The position numbers and the translations under genes are program-made. 64,000 nt of DNA from Phycisphaerales bacterium (lineage in GTDB: Bacteria; Planctomycetota; Phycisphaerae; Phycisphaerales; SM1A02), in assembly GCA_029268515.1 (NCBI GenBank), contig JAQWNP010000016.1, forward strand, positions 248,001 to 312,000. The letters are read 5' to 3'. The notes beneath the pieces are model-generated. The model searched no databases, was not told where the DNA came from, and saw nothing but the letters and a program-made list of their open reading frames with translations. Numbering within the stretch: the stretch's first letter is position 1; each line of letters begins with the position of its first letter. Shown here piece after piece: positions 26,825 through 35,550 of the stretch.

Positions 26825-27211
26825 TCAGAGCACCTCCGCGGCTAATGACACAATCTTCATATAGTTTTTCTCACGCAGCTCGCGAGCCACAGCCCCGAAG
26901 ATCCGGGTACCCACTGGATTGCCTTCTGGAGACAATAAGACGCAGGCGTTTGAGTCAAATCTGACGTAAGAACCATCCTTACGTCTGGTTGGATACTTCG
27001 TTCGAACAATGACGGCACGGACCTTATCGCCCGTCTTAATCTGACTGTTCGGAAGCGATTTTTTCACTGAGCAAACAATCCGGTCACCAACACCTACTGA
27101 ACGACGAGAATGTCGCCCACGAGCTGTTGAACCACCGAGAACACCAATGACGCTCACTACGCGTGCACCGCTGTTATCTGCAACTTCAAGTCTGGATTCC
27201 TTCTGAATCAT
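26825..27211 (-). CDS. rplN: Ribosomal protein L14
   Basis: 128 aa, a few residues longer than usual. It begins [27 protein letters not shown]. The conserved middle ([10 protein letters not shown] equivalent: [23 protein letters not shown]) is followed by the end [21 protein letters not shown]14 contacts 16S rRNA at bridges B5 and B8. Confidence 0.97.
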   Translation of the reverse strand: MIQKESRLEVADNSGARVVSVIGVLGGSTARGRHSRRSVGVGDRIVCSVKKSLPNSQIKTGDKVRAVIVRTKYPTRRKDGSYVRFDSNACVLLSPEGNPVGTRIFGAVARELREKNYMKIVSLAAEVL

Positions 27212-27266
27212 CTTCGTCTACCTTTGCGCCATACCAAATGGCTGATAATCACTTCATGAACTGCGA

Positions 27267-27578
27267 TTAGGCGATGTCAGCCGCAAGCTTGGTCGCATGA
27301 ACTTCACCCGTTGACTCAATAACACGCACCAATACCCATGACTTCGTCTTGGAAATCGGCCGACACTCAGCTATCTCAACACGATCACCGTTGTGAGACT
27401 CGTTGTTTTCATCGTGCACGTTGATCACAGTTCTCTTTTTCATGTACTTCCCGTACTTCGGGTGTTTTGACTGAAATGAGATCACCACTTTTCGTGACTT
27501 ATCTCGAGCATCAGACGTAACCACACCAATTCGTCGGGGCGCACTCTCTGAGATCTTAATTTCGTTCGAATGACTCAC
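27267..27578 (-). CDS. rpsQ: Ribosomal protein S17
   Basis: 103 aa. The OB-fold core runs from [20 protein letters not shown] through [34 protein letters not shown]- and C-terminal extensions of about 12 and 10 residues make it a little longer than the usual 85. S17 is a primary 16S rRNA binder. Confidence 0.95.
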   Translation of the reverse strand: MSHSNEIKISESAPRRIGVVTSDARDKSRKVVISFQSKHPKYGKYMKKRTVINVHDENNESHNGDRVEIAECRPISKTKSWVLVRVIESTGEVHATKLAADIA

Positions 27579-27599
27579 AGCAATTTGCCTCTCTTACCT

Positions 27600-27812
27600 T
27601 CAAAGACTCTTTCGACTATCAGACTGAATCTGACGCATTCGTTTCTCGGTCAATAGTCTTGCAATATCTTTTTTTGTATGACCATACTGAGAAGTATCTT
27701 GAATCTTCTCTGTGACCTCCTGGGTAGTCAGGTCAAAGAGTTGGCGGCGCAAACGCACCACTTCGATTCCAATCTCCTCATCACTCAGCTTATGTACTTC
27801 TTTAGCTTTCAT
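27600..27812 (-). CDS. rpmC: Ribosomal protein L29
   Basis: 70 aa, two long helices. It begins MKAKEVHKLSDEEIGIEVVRLRRQLFDL and ends with KKDIARLLTEKRMRQ, the family signature. L29 lies at the peptide exit tunnel and helps dock signal recognition particle and trigger factor. Confidence 0.95.
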   Translation of the reverse strand: MKAKEVHKLSDEEIGIEVVRLRRQLFDLTTQEVTEKIQDTSQYGHTKKDIARLLTEKRMRQIQSDSRKSL

Positions 27813-27859
27813 TTATCTTTACCTTTAGACTCATGAAGTCGTGTATACGGGCAAACCAT

Positions 27860-28279
27860 TTACACGCTCAGGCGTCTCCCAACAAAACGGCAACGAACAG
27901 GCATTTTGTGAGCAATACGTGCGAAGGCTTGCTTAGCAATCCCTTCCGAAACGCCTGCAATTTCGTAAAGCATCGTTCCACGCTTCACTCTTGCAGCCCA
28001 AAAATCTGTATCTGCCTTACCTTTGCCCATTCGTGTTTCAAGTGGCTTCTTCGAAATTGGCTTATCTGGAAACACGCGAATATAGACCTTGCCTTGGCGA
28101 CGAAGGAAGTGCTGTGCAGCAATACGGCCGGCTTCGATCTGCCGAGCGGTTACCCAATGTGGCTCAAGGGCCTGCAACCCATAATCACCATATGCCACGT
28201 AGTTACCGCGCAATGCATTGTGCTGAAGTTTCCCTCGCTGCTGCTTACGGAACTTAATTCTCTTTGGCATTCGTGGCAT
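27860..28279 (-). CDS. rplP: Ribosomal protein L16
   Basis: 139 aa, usual size. It shows MPKRIKFRKQQRGKLQ, LQALEPHWVTARQIEAGRIAAQHFLRR and VFPDKPISKKPLETRMGKGK. L16 binds near the A-site tRNA elbow. Position between rpsC and rpmC is standard. Confidence 0.97.
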   Translation of the reverse strand: MPRMPKRIKFRKQQRGKLQHNALRGNYVAYGDYGLQALEPHWVTARQIEAGRIAAQHFLRRQGKVYIRVFPDKPISKKPLETRMGKGKADTDFWAARVKRGTMLYEIAGVSEGIAKQAFARIAHKMPVRCRFVGRRLSV

Positions 28280-28338
28280 TGACTGAACTCCTTACCCATA
28301 CCGCTCATTCGGCTAGGGAATACCTAACAATGTTCCTC

Positions 28339-29037
28339 TTAGTGGCGACCTCTAGCTCGACCGCGAGCACCCGCGGCTGTTGAGGCTTCCTCATCTTCTT
28401 CTTCATACATTCCCTTGTAGATCCAAACTTTGATTCCGATCGTGCCATAAGTTGTATGGCTCGGTACTGATGCATAATCAACATTTGCTTGCAAGGTTGA
28501 TAAAGGAATCGAACCAAGGCGGACTTGGAACTTACGCGACATTTCTGCTCCACCAAGCCGGCCCGAAACCATGATTCGAACACCCTTCGCACCGTTTTGA
28601 ATGGCAGCCTCACAACGCTGTTTCAAGAGGCGGCGGAAGTTTGCTCGTTTCTTCATCTGCTCAGCAACCGCTTCGCCAACAAGACAAGCATCTGTGTCTG
28701 GATTCCTGATTTCAACAATTTTGACTTGCACCTTACGACCAGTAAGGAGCTGTAAGTCTGTACTCAACTTGTCAATCTCAGTGCCCTTGGGGCCAATGAC
28801 GAGGCCAGGCCGAGCAGTACGAACAATAACTGTCAGCTCTTCACGCGTGCGCTCAATTTGAATATCAGAAACCGCAGCGAAAGGTGGCGTCCTATTAAGT
28901 CGCTTATCCACGTACTGACGAATCTTGTAATCTTCCACTAATAGCTCAGGGAAGATCGCCTTCGGGGCGTACCAACGAGACTTGTGCCCCTCAGTAATAC
29001 CGACGCGAAATCCAAATGGATGAACCTTCTGTCCCAT
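28339..29037 (-). CDS. rpsC: Ribosomal protein S3
   Basis: 232 aa. N-terminal MGQKVHPFGFRVGITEGHKSRW is typical, then the KH domain with IVRTARPGLVIGPKGTEIDKL, then the C-terminal domain with RAKGVRIMVSGRLGGAEMSR-like KGVRIMVSGRLGGAEMSRKF. The last 15 residues are Arg/Gly/Ala-rich. S3 forms part of the mRNA entry helicase site. It follows rplV by two bases. Confidence 0.97.
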   Translation of the reverse strand: MGQKVHPFGFRVGITEGHKSRWYAPKAIFPELLVEDYKIRQYVDKRLNRTPPFAAVSDIQIERTREELTVIVRTARPGLVIGPKGTEIDKLSTDLQLLTGRKVQVKIVEIRNPDTDACLVGEAVAEQMKKRANFRRLLKQRCEAAIQNGAKGVRIMVSGRLGGAEMSRKFQVRLGSIPLSTLQANVDYASVPSHTTYGTIGIKVWIYKGMYEEEDEEASTAAGARGRARGRH

Positions 29038-29039
29038 AG

Positions 29040-29372
29040 TCAGTTCTTCTCCTCAAGAGCAATATGAAGATGACTGGTCCTCTTCAAGATGCGATGCGCT
29101 CGCCCACGATCCTTGGGCTGCCATCGCTTCATTGTTGGGCCTTCATCAACGCGTGATTCGCTGATAAAAAGGCGAGGCAGATCAGCATCTTTTTCCTCGG
29201 CGTTTGCAATCGCGCTTTTCAATACAGCCCTAAAGTAATAGGCAGCGCGACGCTTGTTGTATTCCAATTCAGTAATGGCGACATCGATCGCTTTGCCGCG
29301 AAGTGAGTCTGCGACAAGTCTCGCCTTTCGAGGCGCGATTCGAGCAAATCGATGTGATGCTTTGTATTCCAT
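29040..29372 (-). CDS. rplV: Ribosomal protein L22
   Basis: 110 aa, usual size. It shows HRFARIAPRKARLVADSLRGK at the start and the C-terminal loop MKRWQPKDRGRAHRILKRTSHL that lines the exit tunnel and the macrolide site. It lies between rpsS and rpsC in the S10 cluster. Confidence 0.97.
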   Translation of the reverse strand: MEYKASHRFARIAPRKARLVADSLRGKAIDVAITELEYNKRRAAYYFRAVLKSAIANAEEKDADLPRLFISESRVDEGPTMKRWQPKDRGRAHRILKRTSHLHIALEEKN

Positions 29373-29406
29373 ATGAGTGCTGCTCCAGAAAGCTCATCGC
29401 CTGATA

Positions 29407-29694
29407 TCAGGACCTCTTGATGCCTTCCTTCTTATTCGTATGCCCTCTAAAAAGGCGAGTGGGGCTAAATTCGCCGAGCTTGTGTCCAACCATATCCTCA
29501 GTCACGAACACTTCGATAAAAGAACGCCCGTTGTGTACTTGAAAAGTAAAACCAACAAACTCAGGGACGATGGTGCAAGCTCGCGCCCAGGTTCGGATAG
29601 GCCTTCGGCTTCCTGGGCCTGCTTCACTTTGCATCATGACCTTCTTGAAGACCTTTTCGTTAACAAAAGGGCCCTTCTTTAGAGATCGACTCAT
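29407..29694 (-). CDS. rpsS: Ribosomal protein S19
   Basis: 95 aa, usual size. It begins [19 protein letters not shown], has [26 protein letters not shown]-type core (key residues IVPEFVG and VHNG) and [11 protein letters not shown] near the end. S19 sits in the 30S head with S13. Confidence 0.97.
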   Translation of the reverse strand: MSRSLKKGPFVNEKVFKKVMMQSEAGPGSRRPIRTWARACTIVPEFVGFTFQVHNGRSFIEVFVTEDMVGHKLGEFSPTRLFRGHTNKKEGIKRS

Positions 29695-29762
29695 GTTCGC
29701 TCGTCCTTCCTGCTCAAGCCGTTACTCGCTTGATCAAATCCATAACTGCAGTTGCTAACCCG

Positions 29763-30617
29763 TTAGACCTTCAACTGCCCGTAACGCTTACTCTTCCGAC
29801 GTCGCAGAATGCGAGCGTCGGTCCACTGACCTCGTTTCCTCGTTCGTCCACCTTTTGCCTTCGTACCCGAAGTACTCGCTGGCTCACGTCCGCCTTTAGA
29901 ACGACCTTCTCCACCACCGAGGGGATGGGAATGGTGAGACTTGGCAATACCACGCACCTTGGGTCTTCGACCACGCCAGCGATTGCGGCCAGCCTTACCC
30001 AATTTAATATTCTGATGATCACTATTGCCTATGACACCAATCGTCGCTCGACACTCGATAGAAACCTGACGAATCTCTCCAGAAGGCAACACCAATGTGG
30101 CCCAACGACCTTCTTTATTGGTGAGGCGAGCTCCACTTCCAGCCGACCGACACAAAGCGCCCTTTTTGCCCGGCTCGAATTCAATATTGTGAACAGTCAA
30201 GCCAGTAGGAATGTGCTTAAGCGGCATGCAATTGCCCGGCTTTGGTTCTACTGGCTCCACAGAACTAAGTAGAACCATGCCATCAGTAACACCCTTAGGA
30301 GCAAGAATGTATCGCTTGGTACCGTCCTCATATTCCAACAAAGCAATATGACAGGTGCGGTTTGGGTCATATTCAATACCAATGACCTTCGCCGTCATAT
30401 CGTCTTTAGCTCGACCAAAGTCAATTGATCGATAACGTCGTTTATGGCCACCACCACGACCACGAACTGTGATCTTGCCCTGACTGTTACGCCCACCAGT
30501 TTTCTTGATGGGGCGCAGCAGAGACTTTTCAGGTCGCTTCTTTGTCACCTCAGCATGGAGGTTTACGGAAGCATTCCGTCGTCCTGGCGTCGTTGGTTTA
30601 TAGACTCGAATCGGCAT
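29763..30617 (-). CDS. rplB: Ribosomal protein L2
   Basis: 284 aa from the ATG (MPIRVYKPTTPGRRN) that follows AAGGGA; an in-frame GTG seven codons upstream is less likely. It has RGGGHKRRYRSIDFGRAKD, EYDPNRTCHIALL, and the peptidyl-transferase-centre loop with SHHSHPLGGGEGRSKGGREP, including the conserved His. L2 is needed for subunit joining and peptide-bond formation. Confidence 0.96.
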   Translation of the reverse strand: MPIRVYKPTTPGRRNASVNLHAEVTKKRPEKSLLRPIKKTGGRNSQGKITVRGRGGGHKRRYRSIDFGRAKDDMTAKVIGIEYDPNRTCHIALLEYEDGTKRYILAPKGVTDGMVLLSSVEPVEPKPGNCMPLKHIPTGLTVHNIEFEPGKKGALCRSAGSGARLTNKEGRWATLVLPSGEIRQVSIECRATIGVIGNSDHQNIKLGKAGRNRWRGRRPKVRGIAKSHHSHPLGGGEGRSKGGREPASTSGTKAKGGRTRKRGQWTDARILRRRKSKRYGQLKV

Positions 30618-30658
30618 CTCAAATCCCTTGGTGTTCACAGCCTCAGCAGCAGGCTTTT

Positions 30659-30937
30659 CTAGAACAATTCAATCCTGTCTTCTGGGTGAATCTTGACGGT
30701 GGCACGCTTCTTATTGCCAGCCTTCCAAAATCCAGTTTTATTACGTCGTAACTCACCCTTGCGAACTTGTGTTGCCACTGACATCACACGAACGCCGTAG
30801 AGCTCTTCAATAGCCCGCTTAATTGCTGGCTTCTTGGCCCTCATATCTACCTCAAACACATAGCGATTAAATTCGCTTGTCGCATAGGTCGACTTTTCGG
30901 TCACCAGAGGTTTTCGAATGATGGTCGTGGCTTCCAT
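30659..30937 (-). CDS. rplW: Ribosomal protein L23
   Basis: 92 aa, usual size. It begins with TTIIRKPLVTEKST and contains NRYVFEVDMRAKKPAIKRAIEELYGVRV, the standard family core. L23 forms the docking site for trigger factor and SRP at the tunnel exit. It starts two bases after the rplD stop. Confidence 0.96.
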   Translation of the reverse strand: MEATTIIRKPLVTEKSTYATSEFNRYVFEVDMRAKKPAIKRAIEELYGVRVMSVATQVRKGELRRNKTGFWKAGNKKRATVKIHPEDRIELF

Positions 30938-30939
30938 TG

Positions 30940-31611
30940 TTATGCGGCCTCCCGATCATCACTCTTGGTGACTGCTCGCTGCTTAGGATCACTGTTGACG
31001 AAGCCTTCCAGCGTCTCTTTAGCAACAACTAAATATCGATGATTGAGCAACTCAAATGCGTTGAGCTGCTCAATTCGAATGGTTGTCACATTGGGAAGAT
31101 TACGTGCAGACAGTGCAGCATTTTGATTTTCTGTACTCAAGGCAACTAAGCAAGTTCGATCAACACCAGCGGCTTCCAGAATTGCTTTCAGATTGCTCGT
31201 GTGTGGCTTTTCCATCTCAAGCGATGAAATGCATTTGACCTCCTGGTCAACTAACTTCGCAAGCAATGCATTTCGATTGGCGAGTTGTCGCATTTTTCGA
31301 GGCATACGCTTTCGATAGGCCTTCTTTTCCTTGGTCTTTGCGAAAGCCACTCCGCCACCTCGACGAATCACCGTGCGAGCACTACCAACCCGGGCGTTAC
31401 CAGTGCCCTTCTGTCGATAAAGCTTTCGTGTGGAGCCTTCGACCATACCGCGGCTTTTGGTGCGAGCTGAGCCCTGCCGCCGGTTGGCATGGAACATCAC
31501 ATAGGCCTGCTTAAGCAGAGCGGGGCGCACCTCGTTTCCGAGACGCGCCTCGTCGATGGACAAGGAGCCTGTCTCCTTACCCTCACTATCTAATACGGGA
31601 AGTTCAATCAT
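30940..31611 (-). CDS. rplD: Ribosomal protein L4
   Basis: 223 aa. It has VMFHANRRQGSARTKSRG, the tunnel-lining loop STRKLYRQKGTGNARVGSAR with RRGGGVAF, and C-terminal RYLVVAKETLEGF. L4 is an autoregulator of the S10 operon in gamma-proteobacteria; whether it acts so here is unknown. AGGTG lies 7 bases before the ATG. An unusually long 175-base spacer separates it from rplC. Confidence 0.96.
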   Translation of the reverse strand: MIELPVLDSEGKETGSLSIDEARLGNEVRPALLKQAYVMFHANRRQGSARTKSRGMVEGSTRKLYRQKGTGNARVGSARTVIRRGGGVAFAKTKEKKAYRKRMPRKMRQLANRNALLAKLVDQEVKCISSLEMEKPHTSNLKAILEAAGVDRTCLVALSTENQNAALSARNLPNVTTIRIEQLNAFELLNHRYLVVAKETLEGFVNSDPKQRAVTKSDDREAA

Positions 31612-31786
31612 CCGTCTACACCTGATGGCCTATGCCATTTGATTCGCCTCATCCTCCCTGTTCGTCGTGCCACCCTTTGGTCTGACTTACAGGGCAGGAT
31701 TATGACTCGGCAATTTTGCTCTTACTGTTGTGACCATACGGTTCCGAGCCACAACGAAGTGAACACGGCCTCTATGGTCGCTGGAT
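31612..31786 (-). other. Long rplC-rplD spacer with inverted repeat
   Basis: These genes usually lie within a few tens of bases. Here 175 bases separate them. GACCATA at 31732-31738 is repeated inverted at 31773-31779 (34-base loop). A small ATGGC/GCCAT dyad lies near the rplD ribosome site. A 14-codon frame beginning MRRIKWHRP ends in TGA that overlaps the rplD ATG (ATGA) and follows GGGAGG with no spacing. No convincing gene is present; a regulatory leader is possible. Confidence 0.4.
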
Positions 31787-32473
31787 CTACGAACCAGCTT
31801 TCGCCAAACGCGTCTTTCTCCGATTGAGTCGTACGGCCTGCCGTACAAACACAAGACCGCTATTAGGGCCAGGCACCGTGCCTTTGACCACTAGTAAATT
31901 GTTTGCTGCATCAACGGCAACCACATCCATGCTACGAGCAGATACACGCTCGTTACCCATGCGTCCCGACATGCGTTTGCCACGCTTGATCTTCGGACCG
32001 GTACCAAGGTTGGTTGCATGCCCATTGATTGAACCAGGGGAACGGTGGCGGCGCTTCACACCGTGAGATGCTTCAAGGCCGCTGAAGTTATGACGCTTCA
32101 TGCTTCCCTGAAAACCCTTGCCCTTACCGTATCCAATGACATCAACGTATGGAACACCCTCAAAGACTGAGGCATCTAATGTCTTGCCAAACTCAAATTC
32201 ATCAAGCTCTGAAGGCTCTAAACGAATCTCTCGATGTTCAGCTTTGGGCGTCGTTTCTGCTTTTGCATCATGACCGATCATTGGCTGCGTGCTGCGATGA
32301 GCGCGGCGTTCTTCGAAGCCAATCTGCACAGCAGCATAACCATCTGTTTCAGGTGACTTGACCTGCGTAATCACACAAGGCCCAACCTGGAGTACTGTGA
32401 CGAGGATATTTTCCCCATCTTCCAGGAAGTAACGCGTCATCCCAATTTTTCTTCCTAGTAATGCTGCAGGCAT
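31787..32473 (-). CDS. rplC: Ribosomal protein L3
   Basis: 228 aa. It begins with LLGRKIGMTRYFLEDGENI. The central loop that reaches the peptidyl-transferase centre is GYGKGKGFQGSMKRHNFSG, followed by RHRSPGSINGHATNLG and RMSGRMGNERVSA. L3 starts 50S assembly. It is the second gene of the S10 cluster. Confidence 0.97.
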   Translation of the reverse strand: MPAALLGRKIGMTRYFLEDGENILVTVLQVGPCVITQVKSPETDGYAAVQIGFEERRAHRSTQPMIGHDAKAETTPKAEHREIRLEPSELDEFEFGKTLDASVFEGVPYVDVIGYGKGKGFQGSMKRHNFSGLEASHGVKRRHRSPGSINGHATNLGTGPKIKRGKRMSGRMGNERVSARSMDVVAVDAANNLLVVKGTVPGPNSGLVFVRQAVRLNRRKTRLAKAGS

Positions 32474-32538
32474 TGCTCGCCCATTCTCTCATTCAAATAA
32501 AAAAGGGTGTCACTTTCGCAGTGCACCCTTGTCTCGTA

Positions 32539-32847
32539 TCAAGCCTTAATCTTTACAAACACACCCGCTGGAACCACCAGTCTATTGAGTGCCTCAACCG
32601 TACGGGCATTGGGCTCCGTAATATCAATAATTCGTTTGTGCGTTCGAATTTCAAACTGCTCTCGTGACTTCTTGTCAATAAAGGTACTACGGTTGACCGT
32701 ATATACCTCACGACGTGTTGGCAGTGGTACTGGACCAGCAACACGAGCACCAGTGCGCTTTGCGTGATCAACGATCTCGCGCGCAGAAGCATCTAATGCC
32801 TGATGGTCATAAGCTTCCATCCTGATTCGAATCTTCGTAGCGCTCAT
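32539..32847 (-). CDS. rpsJ: Ribosomal protein S10
   Basis: 102 aa, usual size. It has [30 protein letters not shown]-type start (key RIRMEAYDH and DASA) and [33 protein letters not shown]10 lies in the 30S head and also acts with NusB in antitermination. It is the first gene of the long ribosomal run. tuf, fusA, rpsG and rpsL are not upstream. Confidence 0.97.
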   Translation of the reverse strand: MSATKIRIRMEAYDHQALDASAREIVDHAKRTGARVAGPVPLPTRREVYTVNRSTFIDKKSREQFEIRTHKRIIDITEPNARTVEALNRLVVPAGVFVKIKA

Positions 32848-33117
32848 CGATAGTCTCTACCTGTGAAACCAACACCACCGAAAAACAGTGGTCACCAGAA
32901 CTCAAACCAGCGGCACATCCGCTGATCTATTTCCCCACCCAATGAAACCCAACCATTTGTAAACCGCAACTTATTTAGTGTCTTGTTACAACACGAAACA
33001 TGCAATGGATTCACAATCATCAAACCAGGTACTGCACGTCCCATTGAAGGAATACAGGCCTGACAAGATGCCGCCGGTCAAATTGCTCAATCTGCCCTGA
33101 GGGGATCAAGACCGGCG
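32848..33117 (-). other. Leader of the S10 operon
   Basis: From the predicted start point near 33111 to the rpsJ ATG there are about 264 bases without a gene. The first part holds a 7-bp inverted repeat with a long loop (GCCGGTC near 33073-33079 and GACCGGC near 33110-33116). Closer to rpsJ, CAGCGG/CCGCTG forms a short stem near 32910-32927. A structured autoregulatory leader is plausible; no known ribosomal-leader motif can be assigned by eye. Confidence 0.4.
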
Positions 33118-33145
33118 ATGATAGGCCTCTTCCAGCCCCTGTCAA
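33118..33145 (-). promoter_or_regulatory. Sigma70-type promoter of the S10 operon
   Basis: The minus strand reads TTGACA (33140-33145), a 16-base spacer, then TATCAT (33118-33123). This is a perfect -35 and a one-mismatch -10, and the only such pair I see upstream of rpsJ. Transcription should start near 33111. Confidence 0.7.
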
Positions 33146-33265
33146 CTCCATTGAGATCAGTTTGAGATGTTGGCAGGACGTTAGTAACTTACTTTGGGGC
33201 AAGTGGGCCCTACTGACTTGAAGCCTGGGGGGGCATCAAACCATTATGGAGGTTACAGTCCTTGT

Positions 33266-34735
33266 ATGGTGAAGACCTACCCCATTCCGCCAACATCAGC
33301 GCTCATACTCGCCCTCCTCGTGCCGGTAATGGTGATTTCAGCCCATCTGATGGGCCGCCAAGATGCCCCAGCAAACTCACAAACCACTGCAAATAAACAA
33401 CTTGAATCTGTTCCCATAGATATCCCGCTGCTTGGATTCTCAATTCAGCTGCCTAAAGGCACTCAGGTTGAACGCCAACAGAGCCCAGCAGGCCTGACCT
33501 ACCAGTTCTTGGCCAGCTCTATTCCAGCTCCAACGAGCCAAAATCCCAATGCATCGATGAGGCCATGGTCCCTCAGAGCCCAGGTCGTTCAAAGCAGCAA
33601 CATTGAGACAACCGGGCCTCAGTTAATTAGTGAGATCATTGCAGCCCACCGGCAAGCTGGGGCGAATTTGACCAATCTGGCGACCATTCCGTTCACTGTC
33701 GATCGAGGCGAGCGAGCCACGCTGGACTATTTTGAACAGCAATTGCCGGAAGGCCCACGTGTGATCTGGGGCTACACAGCGATTCCGATACACGAGAACC
33801 ACTTTCTGCTCCTGACACTTCTTCTTTCACCAGAAACTTATCAACCCTACCGCTCACTATTAGAAAGTAGCCTCAACACCATCACGCGCACGAGTAAGGC
33901 GGCCTCTTCACTTGGACTCAGAGCCTGCATCACTCGAGGTGATGCGTTCTTAGCTTCACTGACACCAGAAAGGCTAAAGAAGCTTGCTGGACTGCGCCAG
34001 TGGGTTCGCATTTACCGACCTGCCACAACTTCCAATGGTGCGGATCAAGAGATTGGTTACGCACTACTCAAAATAGAAATAGGCAGCAAAGAATCTGTCC
34101 AGACTGGTGATAAACACAACAACCAGGAGGAGGGCCTTCTGGTCACCGTCCAGGCGCGCGTCATCGTTGATGCAGATCGGGATATCTACAGAGACTCAAT
34201 TGGACTGTACTGGATGGCCTGGAACCAATCGGAAGAAATCTGGTCTGTTCGCGGCACACAGCGACAAGGCGCTGCAGAGCTCTCAGAAGCAGAGTCGGGC
34301 CTGCGCTTACCGCCCACAGCTGGGAAACCTCGCCCAGAACTCATTGTCATACGCCAGGGGCGTGAGTCGAACACCAGAACCCCATCACAATGGACTGTCC
34401 CCGATGTCTATCTGTCACAGCCACTGGGCTGGCTATTGGGAAGACTGCTGCCAACAACGGCAGAAGCAGAAGGTGAATACTGCTTTTATTTCTACGATTA
34501 CACGAGCACGACCCCCACACTCAGTCGCCGAATTGATCACTGGGCTCCTTCCAATAATCGATCTGGCCAGTGGATTCTCACAACCCGACTGAACCCAACG
34601 GCAACACCGAACACTGCACGCTATAGCGATCAGGGCATTCTCATTGAACAGCGAACTGCAGATGGCGTGGTCACCGTTCCAGTCACATCCGCAGAACTTG
34701 ACAGAATCTGGAACGACAAGAAATTACGCCGCTAA
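33266..34735 (+). CDS. Exported or membrane-anchored protein of unknown function
   Basis: 489 aa from the ATG behind GGAGG (33248-33252); a longer frame is open but improbable. A hydrophobic segment at about 10-30 (SALILALLVPVMVIS) serves as signal or anchor, followed by a Gln/Thr/Asn-rich stretch. Two halves can be seen: the first (about 50-230) resembles nothing I can name; the second has alternating hydrophobic strands and IRQGRESNTRTP. The stop overlaps the next start (TAATG), so the two gene products are made together. Confidence 0.7.
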   Translation: MVKTYPIPPTSALILALLVPVMVISAHLMGRQDAPANSQTTANKQLESVPIDIPLLGFSIQLPKGTQVERQQSPAGLTYQFLASSIPAPTSQNPNASMRPWSLRAQVVQSSNIETTGPQLISEIIAAHRQAGANLTNLATIPFTVDRGERATLDYFEQQLPEGPRVIWGYTAIPIHENHFLLLTLLLSPETYQPYRSLLESSLNTITRTSKAASSLGLRACITRGDAFLASLTPERLKKLAGLRQWVRIYRPATTSNGADQEIGYALLKIEIGSKESVQTGDKHNNQEEGLLVTVQARVIVDADRDIYRDSIGLYWMAWNQSEEIWSVRGTQRQGAAELSEAESGLRLPPTAGKPRPELIVIRQGRESNTRTPSQWTVPDVYLSQPLGWLLGRLLPTTAEAEGEYCFYFYDYTSTTPTLSRRIDHWAPSNNRSGQWILTTRLNPTATPNTARYSDQGILIEQRTADGVVTVPVTSAELDRIWNDKKLRR

Positions 34736-35550
34736 TGTCATACAACCAAAAACAAAAATACTTCGTGTTGCTCGCGAGCCTGATCACCTTTATTGGCTTG
34801 TGCTCATGCCAGCAAAAACCAGCGAATCTGGCATTACTTAATGCCAGCCCTGTCACCCCAGCAACAAGGCCTTTACTCGCGCCAGCTTATGGGCTCCTTC
34901 AACCAGGCACGACACGTTACGTCAACCTTGAAAAACCTCAAGCCGAACCTCTGACAATCACTATTGCGCCCGACGATCGTTTTGGTGGCTCCGTATCGCG
35001 CACCCTCAATGACCAACGCATTGAATATCTTGGGATCTCAAAGCGCGGCAACACTGTGATGCATGCCAGCACCGACATTAAGCGTGGCACAACTACGATT
35101 TTCCCGACACCGCTGATTCTGGCAAGTGCCTCTCAGCCACCCTTACAACCGGCGCACCAAGAAGTGCCTGCCCAGCTAGTAGATAGTGAGTCGATTAAGA
35201 AGGTTGAAGCTCATGGCATTGGTCGACGAACCGCAGTTTACGAAGGAAGCTGTGTCATAGAGACCAATCAGGGACCAATCACAACGCAACAGATTCGCAC
35301 CATGTTTCGAGCTGATCTATCAATTGCACAAGCGAGATATACGGGACTCATTTTTGTTGCCAACCAACCTCAGCCTGGAATCGTAGCGATGGTCCTCACC
35401 GAAGAGCTGCGTGTCTTTGGAATCCCCATGCGATCTGAGAGTGGAACCTACCTCAGAGAGGACCTTGTCGTCCGCCCCACCACAGCCCCCTCTTCACCTA
35501 ATGCAGATTCAACACGAGCAACTAATGAGTCCAATGCTTCGTCTGGATAA
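34735..35550 (+). CDS. Predicted lipoprotein of unknown function
   Basis: 271 aa. N-terminal hydrophobic segment (FVLLASLITFIGL) then LCSC, a good lipobox with the second Cys as lipid site. The mature part is beta-rich (for example LTITIAPDDRFGGSVSRTL) and ends in an Ala/Thr/Ser/Asn-rich tail. No family recognised. Start overlaps the stop of the gene before. The last 103 bases overlap the 3' end of the BshC-like gene on the other strand, an unusual amount of shared coding sequence. Confidence 0.7.
   Translation: MSYNQKQKYFVLLASLITFIGLCSCQQKPANLALLNASPVTPATRPLLAPAYGLLQPGTTRYVNLEKPQAEPLTITIAPDDRFGGSVSRTLNDQRIEYLGISKRGNTVMHASTDIKRGTTTIFPTPLILASASQPPLQPAHQEVPAQLVDSESIKKVEAHGIGRRTAVYEGSCVIETNQGPITTQQIRTMFRADLSIAQARYTGLIFVANQPQPGIVAMVLTEELRVFGIPMRSESGTYLREDLVVRPTTAPSSPNADSTRATNESNASSG

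Noticed and set aside
31639-31827. Plus-strand frame of 62 codons across the rplC-rplD spacer
   Set aside because: It runs into the end of rplC on the opposite strand and has no coding signal of its own.
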